This document shows, piece after piece, positions 1 to 7,466 of a stretch of DNA of 11,091 nucleotides (position 1 is the stretch's first letter; every line of letters starts with the position of its first letter). This stretch comes from an uncultured Actinomycetes bacterium. Its GTDB lineage: Bacteria; Actinomycetota; Actinomycetes; Nanopelagicales; Nanopelagicaceae. The notes beneath the pieces are model-generated. The model saw only the letters and a program-made list of their open reading frames with translations. It had not been told where the DNA came from and ran no database searches. A program made the translations under genes and the position numbers. Where the stretch lies: assembly GCA_903932885.1 (NCBI GenBank), contig CAIZHT010000035.1, positions 1-11,091 of the forward strand, read 5' to 3'.

Positions 1-21
1 AAGCGAAAAGGTCGCAAGTAG
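1..21 (+). CDS. C-terminal tail of an upstream gene, possibly secF (partial)
   Basis: Reading frame 1 gives Lys-Arg-Lys-Gly-Arg-Lys and then a TAG stop at 19-21, just before rel. A lysine/arginine-rich tail is common at the cytoplasmic C-terminus of SecF, and secD-secF lies upstream of rel in many Actinobacteria, so SecF is the best guess. Only six residues are visible, so the identity rests on gene order and is weak. If the frame is real, the upstream stop overlaps the rel Shine-Dalgarno sequence, which would couple the two genes. Confidence 0.35.
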   Translation, partial: KRKGRK

Positions 22-24
22 GGA
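20..24 (+). promoter_or_regulatory. Shine-Dalgarno sequence deciding the rel start
   Basis: AGGGA lies 10 bases before the ATG at 35 but only 1 base before the in-frame GTG at 26. Ribosome binding therefore supports the ATG start. Confidence 0.5.
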
Positions 25-34
25 CGTGTACTCA

Positions 35-2197
35 ATGGATACTTTGATTGCACCGATTCTTAGTGCACTCAAAGAAAACCATGCGAATGCTCCGCTAGAA
101 AATGTGGAGCGTGCTTTCCTAATTGCCCAGCAAGCGCACGAAGGACAGTTACGTAAATCTGGTGATCAATACATTACTCATCCAGTTGCAGTCGCTGAAA
201 TTCTCGCTGAACTTGGGCTCAATCCACCAACAATTATCGCGGCCCTACTCCATGACACTGTAGAAGATACGCCTTACTCACTTGAGCAGTTGCGAAATGA
301 TTTCGGAGATGAAATTGCTTCCTTAGTCGATGGTGTTACAAAGTTAGACAAACTGACATATGGGCCAACGGCAGAGGCCGAAACTGTACGCAAGATGGTT
401 GTTGCAATGTCTCGAGATATTCGAGTTCTGGTTATCAAACTCGCGGATCGACTACACAACGCTCGTACATGGAAGTATGTATCTGCCGAAAGTGCCACTA
501 GAAAAGCACGAGAGACACTCGATATTTATGCACCATTAGCACACCGACTTGGAATGAATGCCATCAAGTGGGAATTAGAAGATCTCTCTTTTGAAATCTT
601 AGAGCCTAAAAAGTTTGAAGAGATTGCTCGACTTGTTGCAGATCGCTCACCTGCTCGCCAGGCACTGAGTGAAGATGTGATCACCGCCGTTCGAGAAGAC
701 TTACTCAGAGATGGCATTGAAGCAACAGTTACTGGTCGACAGAAGCACTTTTTTAGTGTGTATCAAAAAATGGTAGTTCGTGGACGAGATTTCAATGATA
801 TTTATGACCTTGTTGGTATTCGCGTTCTTGTGGAAGATGTTCGCAATTGTTATGCAGTCCTTGGTTCCATTCACGCTCGCTGGAGTCCAGTACCTGGTCG
901 ATTCAAGGATTACATTGCGATGCCAAAATTCAATTTGTATCAATCGCTTCACACGACGGTCATTGGACCAACAGGTAAGGCAATTGAGATACAGATACGT
1001 ACTTACGATATGCATTCACGAGCAGAGTTTGGTATCGCGGCTCACTGGAAATACAAGCAAGGTAATGAAAGCAATTCATCCTCGCCTGAAATGCTCTGGC
1101 TTCGTCAATTACATGAATGGCAGAAAGAGACAGAGGATCCTTCAGAATTTCTTGAAGCGCTACGTTTCGATTTAGGCTCACCTGAAGTATTCGTCTTCAC
1201 TCCAAAGGGCAGTGTTATCGCTCTTCCTGGTGGATCAACGCCTGTTGATTTTGCATATTCAGTTCACACAGATGTTGGAGATCGATGCGCAGGAGCAAAG
1301 GTCAATGGACGCCTCGTACCACTTGAGTCCAAGTTGGCTAATGGTGATGTAGTTGAGATCGTTACAAATAAAAGTGATTCTGCAAGTCCAAGTCGTGACT
1401 GGCTCAACTTCGTAAAGAGTCCAAGAGCGAGATCAAAGATTAAGGCCTGGTTTAGTAAAGAGCGTAGAGAAGAAGCAATTGATGCGGGACGTGAATCGAT
1501 TGCACGCCAGATGCGCAAAGCGGGACTTCCCTTGCAAAAGATTTTTGCCGGCCATTCTCTACTTGAGTTAGCGCATGAACTTCGTTACACAGATATTGAA
1601 GCGCTTTATTCGGCAGTTGGTGATGGTCATGTTTCTGCCGCATCGATAATCGAGAAACTAGTTGCATCAATGTCGCTAGAGGACTCTCATCCCGAACCAA
1701 CAATGGACGTTCTACCAACTCATGTAACTTCGTCAAGGCGTTCCAGTAATGCCGTTGAGGTAATTGGCGTTGGTGATGTTTTGGTAAAACTTGCTCGATG
1801 CTGCACGCCAGTTCCTGGTGATTCAATTATGGGTTTTATTACTAAAGGCAGTGGTGTCTCAATACATCGCGCAGACTGCATCAATGCAGATGATCTGCGT
1901 TCCACACAAAATGAGCGTGTTGTAGAAGTTCGCTGGCGCGCAGGTGCGGCGAGTGTATTCCTTGTCAATATTCAAGTTGAAGCCCTAGATCGTCCATCTT
2001 TACTTGCAGATGTGACTAGAACTCTTTCGGATCAGCATGTAAATATCTTGAGTGCATCGGTGACTACATCAAAAGATAGAACAGCATTCTCGCGATTTAC
2101 CTTTGAAATGGCAGATGCAAAACATCTCGATGCGGTATTGGCGGCAGTGCGCACCATTGAAGGTGTATACGACGTTTATCGAACCACTAATAACTAG
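35..2197 (+). CDS. rel: Bifunctional (p)ppGpp synthetase/hydrolase (RelA/SpoT family)
   Basis: This enzyme transfers pyrophosphate from ATP to GDP or GTP on ribosomes that sense uncharged tRNA, and also hydrolyses the alarmone; it is cytosolic. The 720-residue length is normal for a long RSH protein. In order, it has an HD hydrolase domain with H49, H73-D74, E77-D78 and D138 in LADRLHN, all apparently intact; a synthetase domain at about 225-345 with RFKD at 289-292, the RxKD form typical of bifunctional enzymes; a TGS domain at about 384-445; a zinc-finger-like region with C589-C590, H611 and C615; and an ACT domain from about 645. The ATG at 35 was chosen over the GTG at 26 because AGGGA at 20-24 is properly spaced only from the ATG. 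The gene ends 3 bases from the convergent DUF349 gene. Both catalytic halves look active, so this could be the cell's only long RSH, but that is inference. Confidence 0.97.
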   Translation: MDTLIAPILSALKENHANAPLENVERAFLIAQQAHEGQLRKSGDQYITHPVAVAEILAELGLNPPTIIAALLHDTVEDTPYSLEQLRNDFGDEIASLVDGVTKLDKLTYGPTAEAETVRKMVVAMSRDIRVLVIKLADRLHNARTWKYVSAESATRKARETLDIYAPLAHRLGMNAIKWELEDLSFEILEPKKFEEIARLVADRSPARQALSEDVITAVREDLLRDGIEATVTGRQKHFFSVYQKMVVRGRDFNDIYDLVGIRVLVEDVRNCYAVLGSIHARWSPVPGRFKDYIAMPKFNLYQSLHTTVIGPTGKAIEIQIRTYDMHSRAEFGIAAHWKYKQGNESNSSSPEMLWLRQLHEWQKETEDPSEFLEALRFDLGSPEVFVFTPKGSVIALPGGSTPVDFAYSVHTDVGDRCAGAKVNGRLVPLESKLANGDVVEIVTNKSDSASPSRDWLNFVKSPRARSKIKAWFSKERREEAIDAGRESIARQMRKAGLPLQKIFAGHSLLELAHELRYTDIEALYSAVGDGHVSAASIIEKLVASMSLEDSHPEPTMDVLPTHVTSSRRSSNAVEVIGVGDVLVKLARCCTPVPGDSIMGFITKGSGVSIHRADCINADDLRSTQNERVVEVRWRAGAASVFLVNIQVEALDRPSLLADVTRTLSDQHVNILSASVTTSKDRTAFSRFTFEMADAKHLDAVLAAVRTIEGVYDVYRTTNN

Positions 2198-2205
2198 TAG
2201 TTAGT
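2186..2205. repeat. Imperfect palindrome over both stop codons of the convergent pair
   Basis: ACTAA at 2186-2190 and TTAGT at 2201-2205 flank a near-symmetrical centre (AACTAGT). The palindrome covers the rel TAG and the DUF349 TAA. It is A/T-rich, has almost no loop and no U-tract, so it does not look like a classic terminator. It may act weakly in both directions or be chance symmetry around TAG/CTA codons. Confidence 0.3.
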
Positions 2206-3502
2206 TGAATTCAGCTAAACCCTTTTCGGCCTCTGCGAGCCAAACGCGTCGAGCGGCTGCAGATTCGAGAGCCTCTGCAGCCTTCTTTGCATTTCCAGCA
2301 GCAGTTGCTTTCGCTGCAGCTTTTTCGTAATTTTCAATTGCATCGCTGAGTTGGCGAACCACTTCATTGGCACGCGCCTTTGCAGCAGGATCAGTCTTGC
2401 GCCATACCTCTGCCTCTGCTGCTTTGATCGCTTCTTCAACAACTCGCACGCGAGCATCGAGCGCGCTGCGCTTGTCGCGATGAGTCATGCCGATCTTTTC
2501 CCATGAACGAAGATGTTCGCGAAGTGCGTTCTTAGCTTCTTTCAAATCCTTGATTGGAAGAAGTGCTTCGATGAGAGGGAGTAGCTCTTCGCGCTTTGCA
2601 AGATTTGCAGCCATAGTGACATCACGCTTTTCTAGGTCAGCGATTTTTGCTGCAAAGAATGCATCTTGAGATTTTTTGAACTTCGCCCACAATTTTGTGT
2701 CATCACTTGGCTTGCCACGTCCAGCGGCTTTCCAGGCATCCATAAGAGTTTTGAATTGACGAGCCGTTGCTACCCAATCAGTTGATGTTGCAAGTTTCTC
2801 GGCTTGTGCAACGAGCTCTTTCTTGGCATCACTTACTTTGCTCTGCGTCGCTTCTAGGGAGGCAAAGTGAGTGCGGCGACGCTTATCAAACTTATTGCGC
2901 GAACTTGAGAATCTCTTCCAGAGATCGCCATCGGCCTTCTTATCTAAACGTGGTGCAAGCTTCCATTCGTCTAGTAGTTGCTTGAGACGATCACCTGTTA
3001 CTTTCCAATTTTCTGACATGGCAAGAGATTCAGCCTCAACAACAATCTTCTCTTTCTCTACGAGAATCTGTTCACGTCGAGCGCTTTTTGCTGCAGCTTC
3101 TGCAGCCTTCTTTGCCTCATATGCTTCGCGATGACCCTCAATGAGTGGCTCTAACTGTTCGACCGATGATGCTAGGGCTGCTAAATCTCCAACACCATTG
3201 AGTTCGCGTACTTGATCGCGCAACTTCTTGACAGCGATGTGAGCATCGGAGGGAACCATGGCGCCACTTTTGATGCGTGCGGCGAGAAGTGCGATTTCAC
3301 CTGCGACTAATTCAAATTTTCTTACAAAGTATGCGAGCGCTTCTTCTGCGCTTTTACCTGGATATGAACCAACTGCTTTTTCACCATCAGGAGTTCTTAC
3401 GTAAACCGTTCCATCTTCAGCTACTCGACCAAATTGTGCAGGATCTCCGATAAGAGCACTTGCAGCAGAGGGAGCAATTGATTGTGGGTTGAAGTCGGAC
3501 AT
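2201..3502 (-). CDS. DUF349 repeat protein, Ala/Lys-rich coiled coil
   Basis: This is a 433-residue cytosolic protein of the DUF349 family, whose biochemical role is not established. The N-terminus holds a compact conserved block at about 23-64 (FGRVAEDGTVYVRTPDG, then SYPGKSAEEALAYF), typical of actinobacterial members. A charged Ala/Lys/Glu helix follows at about 115-160. Two clear DUF349 repeats with the pattern W...L...W...LW..F cover about 165-209 and 242-286, and a decayed third unit around 318-346 has SWEKIG. The rest is predicted coiled coil with no signal peptide or membrane segment. The ATG is preceded by AAAGGA at 9 bases. The gene is alone on the minus strand, convergent with rel and divergent from the hydrolase gene, with a structured leader of about 100 bases. 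The family call is secure; the function is unknown. Confidence 0.93.
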   Translation of the reverse strand: MSDFNPQSIAPSAASALIGDPAQFGRVAEDGTVYVRTPDGEKAVGSYPGKSAEEALAYFVRKFELVAGEIALLAARIKSGAMVPSDAHIAVKKLRDQVRELNGVGDLAALASSVEQLEPLIEGHREAYEAKKAAEAAAKSARREQILVEKEKIVVEAESLAMSENWKVTGDRLKQLLDEWKLAPRLDKKADGDLWKRFSSSRNKFDKRRRTHFASLEATQSKVSDAKKELVAQAEKLATSTDWVATARQFKTLMDAWKAAGRGKPSDDTKLWAKFKKSQDAFFAAKIADLEKRDVTMAANLAKREELLPLIEALLPIKDLKEAKNALREHLRSWEKIGMTHRDKRSALDARVRVVEEAIKAAEAEVWRKTDPAAKARANEVVRQLSDAIENYEKAAAKATAAGNAKKAAEALESAAARRVWLAEAEKGLAEFN

Positions 3503-3511
3503 GGTTTATGT

Positions 3512-3517
3512 TCCTTT
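3512..3517 (-). promoter_or_regulatory. Shine-Dalgarno sequence of the DUF349 gene
   Basis: On the minus strand AAAGGA lies 9 bases before the ATG at 3502-3500. It is the strongest ribosome-binding site in the window and starts only 4 bases after a hairpin, so folding could affect access to it. Confidence 0.6.
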
Positions 3518-3521
3518 CAGC

Positions 3522-3546
3522 GCGGTGATCTCTTCGAGACCTTCGC
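3522..3546 (-). promoter_or_regulatory. Leader hairpin 1 upstream of the DUF349 gene
   Basis: In the minus-strand RNA, GGUCUC pairs with GAGAUC around a GAA triloop (six pairs, one of them G-U). A 2x2 internal loop (AA opposite AC) leads to a lower GCG/CGC stem. In plus-strand RNA the same G-U position is an A-C mismatch, so the fold favours the transcript of the DUF349 gene. The stem ends 4 bases before the Shine-Dalgarno sequence. Confidence 0.45.
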
Positions 3547-3559
3547 TATGGTTTCAACT

Positions 3560-3579
3560 CCTAAATCTTTGGACTTAGG
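3560..3579 (-). promoter_or_regulatory. Leader hairpin 2 upstream of the DUF349 gene
   Basis: In the minus-strand RNA, CCUAAGUC pairs with GAUUUAGG around a CAAA tetraloop, giving eight pairs with one G-U. On the plus strand the wobble becomes an A-C mismatch. It lies 13 bases upstream of hairpin 1 within the presumed 5' untranslated leader. It has no U-tract, so it is not an obvious terminator. Confidence 0.45.
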
Positions 3580-3613
3580 TAGCGGTGATGGATGAAGCGT
3601 TGTGAAGGGCTAA

Positions 3614-3644
3614 AAGGTACCCTGTCTCATGGGGTTAGCGTCAA
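3614..3644 (-). promoter_or_regulatory. Probable promoter of the DUF349 gene
   Basis: On the minus strand, TTGACG (3644-3639) is a good -35 match. TACCTT (3619-3614) fits the actinobacterial TAnnnT -10 pattern at a 19-base spacing; GTACCT would give 18. Transcription would start near 3607, leaving a leader of roughly 105 bases that contains both hairpins. This is called by eye only. Confidence 0.4.
3618..3623 (+). promoter_or_regulatory. Possible -10 element for the hydrolase-hisS-aspS unit
   Basis: TACCCT fits the TAnnnT pattern and lies about 80 bases before the hydrolase start. It shares the palindromic GGTACC with the minus-strand -10, so the two promoters may overlap. No convincing -35 is visible at 16-18 bases, so confidence is low. 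AATAAT at 3661-3666 is a weaker alternative. Confidence 0.22.
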
Positions 3645-3689
3645 TCGCCTCTATCCGAGGAATAATTCGAGCGTGATTTTGAGAGATTT

Positions 3690-3694
3690 AGGTG
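3690..3694 (+). promoter_or_regulatory. Shine-Dalgarno sequence deciding the hydrolase start
   Basis: AGGTG, complementary to the 16S rRNA tail, lies 6 bases before the ATG at 3701. It overlaps the alternative GTG at 3692, for which only the weak GAGAG at 3681-3685 is available. Confidence 0.4.
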
Positions 3695-3700
3695 CCAGTA

Positions 3701-4384
3701 ATGCTTGTTGAAGGCTTTGCAGCTCCGATGTTTGCCACAAATACCTGGATTATCGCCCCTAGTCAAGGTAGTGAATGCCTGATCTTTGATGCGGGAATGC
3801 CAGATACTTCTAAAGAGGTAGAAGAAATTGTTGAGAGATTCAAACTAAAACCAGTTGCCATTATTGCCACCCATGGCCATCTAGATCACACATTTTCAAT
3901 TCGACCAGTTACGGATGGATATTCAATACCGGCCTATATCCATAGTGAGGATCGACAACTACTCAAGCACCCAAAGAGAGCGCTGAGTGCAGAATTTGCT
4001 GCGACATTGGATGAGATGGACTTTGTTGAACCAGACGATGTTAGAGAATTACGCAATGGTGATGCCGTTGAGATTGTGGGTATGAGAGTGAAAGCTTTTC
4101 ACACCCCTGGTCACACCCGTGGCTCAATGATCTTTACGATCGATGATGAAATATTGGTCAGCGGAGATGTGCTCTTTGCTGGTTCTATTGGACGCACTGA
4201 TTTACCTACAGGGTCCGCCAAAGATATGGAAGAGAGTTTGCGAAACAAGATCATGCCACTCGATGATGTATTGCGAGTATTACCTGGTCATGGCCCAGAG
4301 ACGACGATCGGGCATGAACGTCGTACTAATCCATACCTGAAGAACTTTTCTCAACCGGCGAGTAAAAATAAGGGGCGCTTCTAA
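3701..4384 (+). CDS. Metallo-beta-lactamase-fold hydrolase, glyoxalase II-like
   Basis: This 227-residue cytosolic protein has the metal-binding set of the glyoxalase II group: HGHLDH at 58-63, H134 and H138 in HTPGH, D156 in SGD, and H197 in LPGHG. The block FAGSIGRTDLPTG after SGD and the LPGHGPETTIG / ERRTNPY ending are typical of short YcbL-type hydrolases, which cleave thioesters such as lactoylglutathione in some species. Actinobacteria generally lack glutathione, so the true substrate may be another thiol conjugate or something else. The ATG at 3701 was preferred to the GTG at 3692 because AGGTG is spaced 6 bases from it and related proteins begin near this M-L-V. The stop abuts the hisS ATG with no gap. 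It lies just before hisS in many Actinobacteria, but a functional link to tRNA charging is not known. Confidence 0.9.
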   Translation: MLVEGFAAPMFATNTWIIAPSQGSECLIFDAGMPDTSKEVEEIVERFKLKPVAIIATHGHLDHTFSIRPVTDGYSIPAYIHSEDRQLLKHPKRALSAEFAATLDEMDFVEPDDVRELRNGDAVEIVGMRVKAFHTPGHTRGSMIFTIDDEILVSGDVLFAGSIGRTDLPTGSAKDMEESLRNKIMPLDDVLRVLPGHGPETTIGHERRTNPYLKNFSQPASKNKGRF

Positions 4385-5644
4385 ATGAAGAAGGAGAAAA
4401 TTCAAGCCCCTAAAGGAGTTAGCGAATACGTTCCTCCGGCCTCACGCGAATTTGAATGGGTGCGTGATGGACTAATAACACCTGCGCGCTTAGCAGGATA
4501 TTCACTGATGGAACTTCCAGTCTTTGAAGATACTCAACTCTTTACGCGTGGTGTTGGTGAATCAACAGATGTTGTTTCAAAAGAGATGTACACCTTTGAA
4601 GATCGAGGCGGACGATCAATAACTTTGCGTCCTGAAGGAACAGCGGGCGTGATGCGCGCAGTTATCGAACATAATTTGGATCGCGGACAATTACCTATCA
4701 AAGTTTGGTACAGCGGTGCTTTCTTTCGTGCCGAAAGACCACAAGCAGGTCGCTTTAGACAATTTTATCAAGTTGGAATTGAAGCTATTGGACTAGATGA
4801 TCCAGCAATAGATGCAGAAGTTATTGCAATAGCTGATCAAGGTTTCAAATCTCTTGGTCTAAAGCGCTATCGATTAGAGATCACATCACTTGGTGATAGT
4901 GCTTCACGCGCTGCCCACAGAATCGAACTTGATAAATTCATTGCGACTCTAGATTTGGATGAAGCAACTTCTGCTCGTGCGAAGATAAACCCTCTTCGCC
5001 TCTTTGACGACAAACGCGAAGAGATGAAAAAGATGATGGCTAAAGCACCATTGCTGATGGATTTTCTATCGGATGAATCACGTGCGCAATTTGCGCAAGT
5101 CCAAGAGCATTTGAATCGCCTCGGTATTGCTTATGTTCTCAATCCTCATATGGTTCGCGGACTCGATTATTACACCGGTACTACTTTTGAATTTATCCAT
5201 GAAGATCTTGGTGCGCAATCAGGCATAGGTGGCGGTGGAAGATATGACGGCCTTATGGAGCAATTAGGTGGTCAATCCCTTTCTGGAATCGGATTTGGAT
5301 TAGGTGTTGATCGTGCATTGCTCGCAGCTCAGGCTGAAGGCGTTGTACCAAAAGATTCCTTCACCTCGGACTTATTTGTAATTCCATTAGGAGAAAAAGC
5401 TAAAAGTGAAGCGCTAGTTCTAGCAACGCAATTGCGAAATCATGGTCACGTTGTAGAGATTGCATTTGGTGAGCGCGCTCTCAAAGGCGCAATGAAGGCT
5501 GCTGATAAAAGTGGCTCAAAATATGTCATTGTTTTAGGGGAAACCGAATTAGCATCGGGCAGCGTTGAACTCAAAGAGATGTCTAGTGGAGTTTCAAAAT
5601 CAGTTACGATTAGCGCCTTACACGAAGCGCTTTCAACCCACTGA
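4385..5644 (+). CDS. hisS: Histidyl-tRNA synthetase (class II)
   Basis: This enzyme charges tRNA(His) with histidine in two ATP-dependent steps; it acts as a cytosolic homodimer. The 419-residue length is standard. Class II motif 1 is followed by TLRPEGT (R82-T86); motif 2 has [17 protein letters not shown] with its arginine at 115; the histidine-binding signature RGLDYYTG lies at 258-265 with a GGGGRYDGL loop after it; and motif 3 is [11 protein letters not shown]. The anticodon-binding domain fills about 325-419. The ATG directly follows the hydrolase TAA, with AAGGGG at 4370-4375 giving 9-base spacing, so the two genes are probably translated from one mRNA. aspS starts 20 bases downstream, the usual hisS-aspS pair. 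No T-box leader or attenuator is visible. Confidence 0.98.
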   Translation: MKKEKIQAPKGVSEYVPPASREFEWVRDGLITPARLAGYSLMELPVFEDTQLFTRGVGESTDVVSKEMYTFEDRGGRSITLRPEGTAGVMRAVIEHNLDRGQLPIKVWYSGAFFRAERPQAGRFRQFYQVGIEAIGLDDPAIDAEVIAIADQGFKSLGLKRYRLEITSLGDSASRAAHRIELDKFIATLDLDEATSARAKINPLRLFDDKREEMKKMMAKAPLLMDFLSDESRAQFAQVQEHLNRLGIAYVLNPHMVRGLDYYTGTTFEFIHEDLGAQSGIGGGGRYDGLMEQLGGQSLSGIGFGLGVDRALLAAQAEGVVPKDSFTSDLFVIPLGEKAKSEALVLATQLRNHGHVVEIAFGERALKGAMKAADKSGSKYVIVLGETELASGSVELKEMSSGVSKSVTISALHEALSTH

Positions 5645-5664
5645 ACGGAAATGTTGAACTTATT

Positions 5665-7404
5665 ATGATGAGAACTCATGGCGCAGGAACGCTTCGCAAA
5701 AGTGATGCCGGAAAAGTAGTAACACTTGCAGGGTGGGTATCTCGCCGTCGTGATCATGGCGGCGTTGCATTCATAGATTTTCGCGATGCCACAGGTTGGG
5801 TTCAAGTCGTCATTCGTGATGAAGTAATGGCTGGTTCCCTACGCGCTGAATGGTGCCTGCAAATCACGGGCGAAGTTGTTGCACGACCATCTGGAAATGA
5901 AAATGCTGGTGTTGATACTGGCGATATCGAAGTGATGGGCGATTCAATCGTTGTACTCAGTGAATCCGCGCCTCTTCCTTTCCCGATTGATAGTGGCGAT
6001 GATGCCGATATCAACGAAGAAGTTCGTTTGAAGTATCGCTACTTAGATCTACGTCGCGAAAAACCTGCAGCAAACCTGCGATTGCGATCGAAAGTTACTT
6101 CAACGATTCGCTCGGTGATGGATTCAGAGCAGTTCTTAGAGATTGAAACACCATATCTCACGCGTTCCACACCTGAAGGTGCGCGCGATTTCTTGGTTCC
6201 AGTGCGTCTACAGCCTGGCAGTTGGTATGCCCTTCCTCAATCACCACAACTTTTCAAACAGCTCCTCATGGTTGCTGGAATGGAAAAGTATTATCAAATT
6301 GCGCGCTGTTTCCGAGATGAAGATTTCCGAGCAGATCGCCAACCAGAATTCACACAACTAGATATTGAAATGTCTTTCATCGATCAAGAGGACATTCTTG
6401 CTGTGGCAGAAAAGATCGTCGCCAAAATTTGGAAGGAAGTTGCTCATTATGAAATAGCGCTTCCTTTGATACGCATGACATATGCAGATGCGATGCGTGA
6501 TTACGGTTCAGATAAACCTGATCTACGTTTCGGACTCAAACTCCAAGAACTGACATCTTTCTTTTCTCAAACACCATTTAGAGTTTTCCAAGCACCTTAT
6601 GTTGGCGCAGTCATCATGCCTGGGGGAGCAAACTCAGCACGACGCGAACTCGATGCATGGCAAGACTGGGCAAAAGCTCGTGGAGCAAAGGGACTTGCAT
6701 ATATTTTGGTTGGCGATGATGGAACTTTGGGCGGACCTGTTGCAAAGAATTTGTCAGAGCAAGAGCAGGCCACAATTGTTGCAACTGTTGGCGCAAAGCC
6801 AGGGGATGCAATCTTTTTCGCAGCGGGAGAGAGAACCGCCTCACTCAACCTTCTAGGTGCAGTTCGTTTAGAAATTGGGAAGCGTTGCGATCTTATTCCA
6901 GCAGGTAAATGGGAGTTTTTGTGGGTAGTAGATGCGCCAATGTTTGAACCAACAGATAACGGTGGTTGGACAGCGGTGCACCATCCATTTACTGGACCTA
7001 AACCAGAATATGCAGCTACTTTTTCACAAGATCCAGCCAATGCTCTTGCATATGCATATGACATTGTTTTGAATGGAACAGAACTTGGTGGCGGATCTAT
7101 TCGTATACATGATCGCCAAATTCAAAAAGATGTCTTCTCTGTGATCGGTCTCAGTGACGAAGAAGCGGCAAGCAAATTTGGATTCCTTCTCGAAGCATTC
7201 AACTATGGGCCTCCACCTCATGGAGGAATAGCACTGGGTCTCGATCGTGTCTGCGCACTACTTTCAGGCTCTGATTCGATTCGCGAAGTAATAGCATTTC
7301 CAAAAACTGCGAGTGGGGGAGATCCGCTCACTGGCGCACCAACTCCCATCACTGCTGCGCAGAGAAAAGAGAGCGGCATAGATGGCGCTCCAAAGGGAAG
7401 TTAG
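5665..7404 (+). CDS. aspS: Aspartyl-tRNA synthetase, predicted non-discriminating (Asp/Asn)
   Basis: This enzyme joins aspartate to tRNA(Asp), and in the non-discriminating form also to tRNA(Asn), after which GatCAB amidates it. The 579-residue bacterial-type protein has an N-terminal OB-fold anticodon domain (to about 110), the catalytic flipping loop QSPQ at 192-195, motif 2 FRDED at 216-220 with [10 protein letters not shown] after it, a GAD insertion at about 290-420, and motif 3 GLDR at 525-528. The specificity positions are H31 (in RRRDHGG) and G77, which I align by eye with L30 and K81 of the discriminating E. coli enzyme. That combination marks non-discriminating bacterial AspRS. Two consecutive ATGs allow a start at 5665 or 5668. 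Only a weak CGGA precedes them at 15 bases, so translation may rely on coupling to hisS. Confidence 0.97.
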   Translation: MMRTHGAGTLRKSDAGKVVTLAGWVSRRRDHGGVAFIDFRDATGWVQVVIRDEVMAGSLRAEWCLQITGEVVARPSGNENAGVDTGDIEVMGDSIVVLSESAPLPFPIDSGDDADINEEVRLKYRYLDLRREKPAANLRLRSKVTSTIRSVMDSEQFLEIETPYLTRSTPEGARDFLVPVRLQPGSWYALPQSPQLFKQLLMVAGMEKYYQIARCFRDEDFRADRQPEFTQLDIEMSFIDQEDILAVAEKIVAKIWKEVAHYEIALPLIRMTYADAMRDYGSDKPDLRFGLKLQELTSFFSQTPFRVFQAPYVGAVIMPGGANSARRELDAWQDWAKARGAKGLAYILVGDDGTLGGPVAKNLSEQEQATIVATVGAKPGDAIFFAAGERTASLNLLGAVRLEIGKRCDLIPAGKWEFLWVVDAPMFEPTDNGGWTAVHHPFTGPKPEYAATFSQDPANALAYAYDIVLNGTELGGGSIRIHDRQIQKDVFSVIGLSDEEAASKFGFLLEAFNYGPPPHGGIALGLDRVCALLSGSDSIREVIAFPKTASGGDPLTGAPTPITAAQRKESGIDGAPKGS

Positions 7405-7428
7405 AACGAGTTCGATTCGCATTTCGGG

Positions 7429-7434
7429 TAGGCT
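7429..7434 (+). promoter_or_regulatory. Possible internal promoter -10 before the DUF948 gene
   Basis: TAGGCT, in the context GGGTAGGCTGACACA, is a good actinobacterial -10 (TAnnnT). It lies in the longest gap of the plus-strand run, 25 bases after the aspS stop, and would start transcription near 7441. The -35 at 17-19 bases (around 7404-7411) is poor. Confidence 0.4.
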
Positions 7435-7454
7435 GACACAATAAGGCGCAAGAA

Positions 7455-7460
7455 GAGAGG
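7455..7460 (+). promoter_or_regulatory. Shine-Dalgarno sequence of the DUF948 gene
   Basis: GAGAGG lies 6 bases before the second ATG (7467) and 3 bases before the first (7464), which favours 7467. Confidence 0.5.
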
Positions 7461-7466
7461 TGCATG

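Noticed and set aside
3619..3635. ACCC...GGGT inverted repeat between the promoter elements.
   Set aside because: The stem needs two G-U pairs to extend beyond four pairs and lies inside the proposed promoter spacer, so it is more likely incidental.
3648..3660. CCTC-TATCC-GAGG small hairpin upstream of the hydrolase gene.
   Set aside because: A four-pair stem with a five-base loop and no U-tract is expected often by chance.
3503..3700. A T-box or other amino-acid-sensing leader ahead of the synthetase genes.
   Set aside because: No T-box consensus, specifier loop or antiterminator/terminator pair is visible on the plus strand.
4389..4394. AAGGAG, a perfect Shine-Dalgarno core, just inside hisS.
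   Set aside because: No in-frame start follows at a useful distance, and the family alignment fits the ATG at 4385; it reflects Lys-Lys-Glu codons.
6597..7064. Minus-strand open frame of 155 codons inside aspS.
   Set aside because: It mirrors the GAD and catalytic domains of aspS and shows no family resemblance of its own.
7404..7413. GAAC-GA-GTTC palindrome resembling an actinobacterial LexA (SOS) box.
   Set aside because: The spacer between half-sites is 2 bases rather than the 4 of GAACnnnnGTTC, and the neighbouring genes are not DNA-damage genes.
7408..7425. GAGTTCGATTCGC resembles a tRNA T-loop (GTTCGATTC).
   Set aside because: The flanking five-base arms do not pair, and no acceptor, D or anticodon arm can be found around it.
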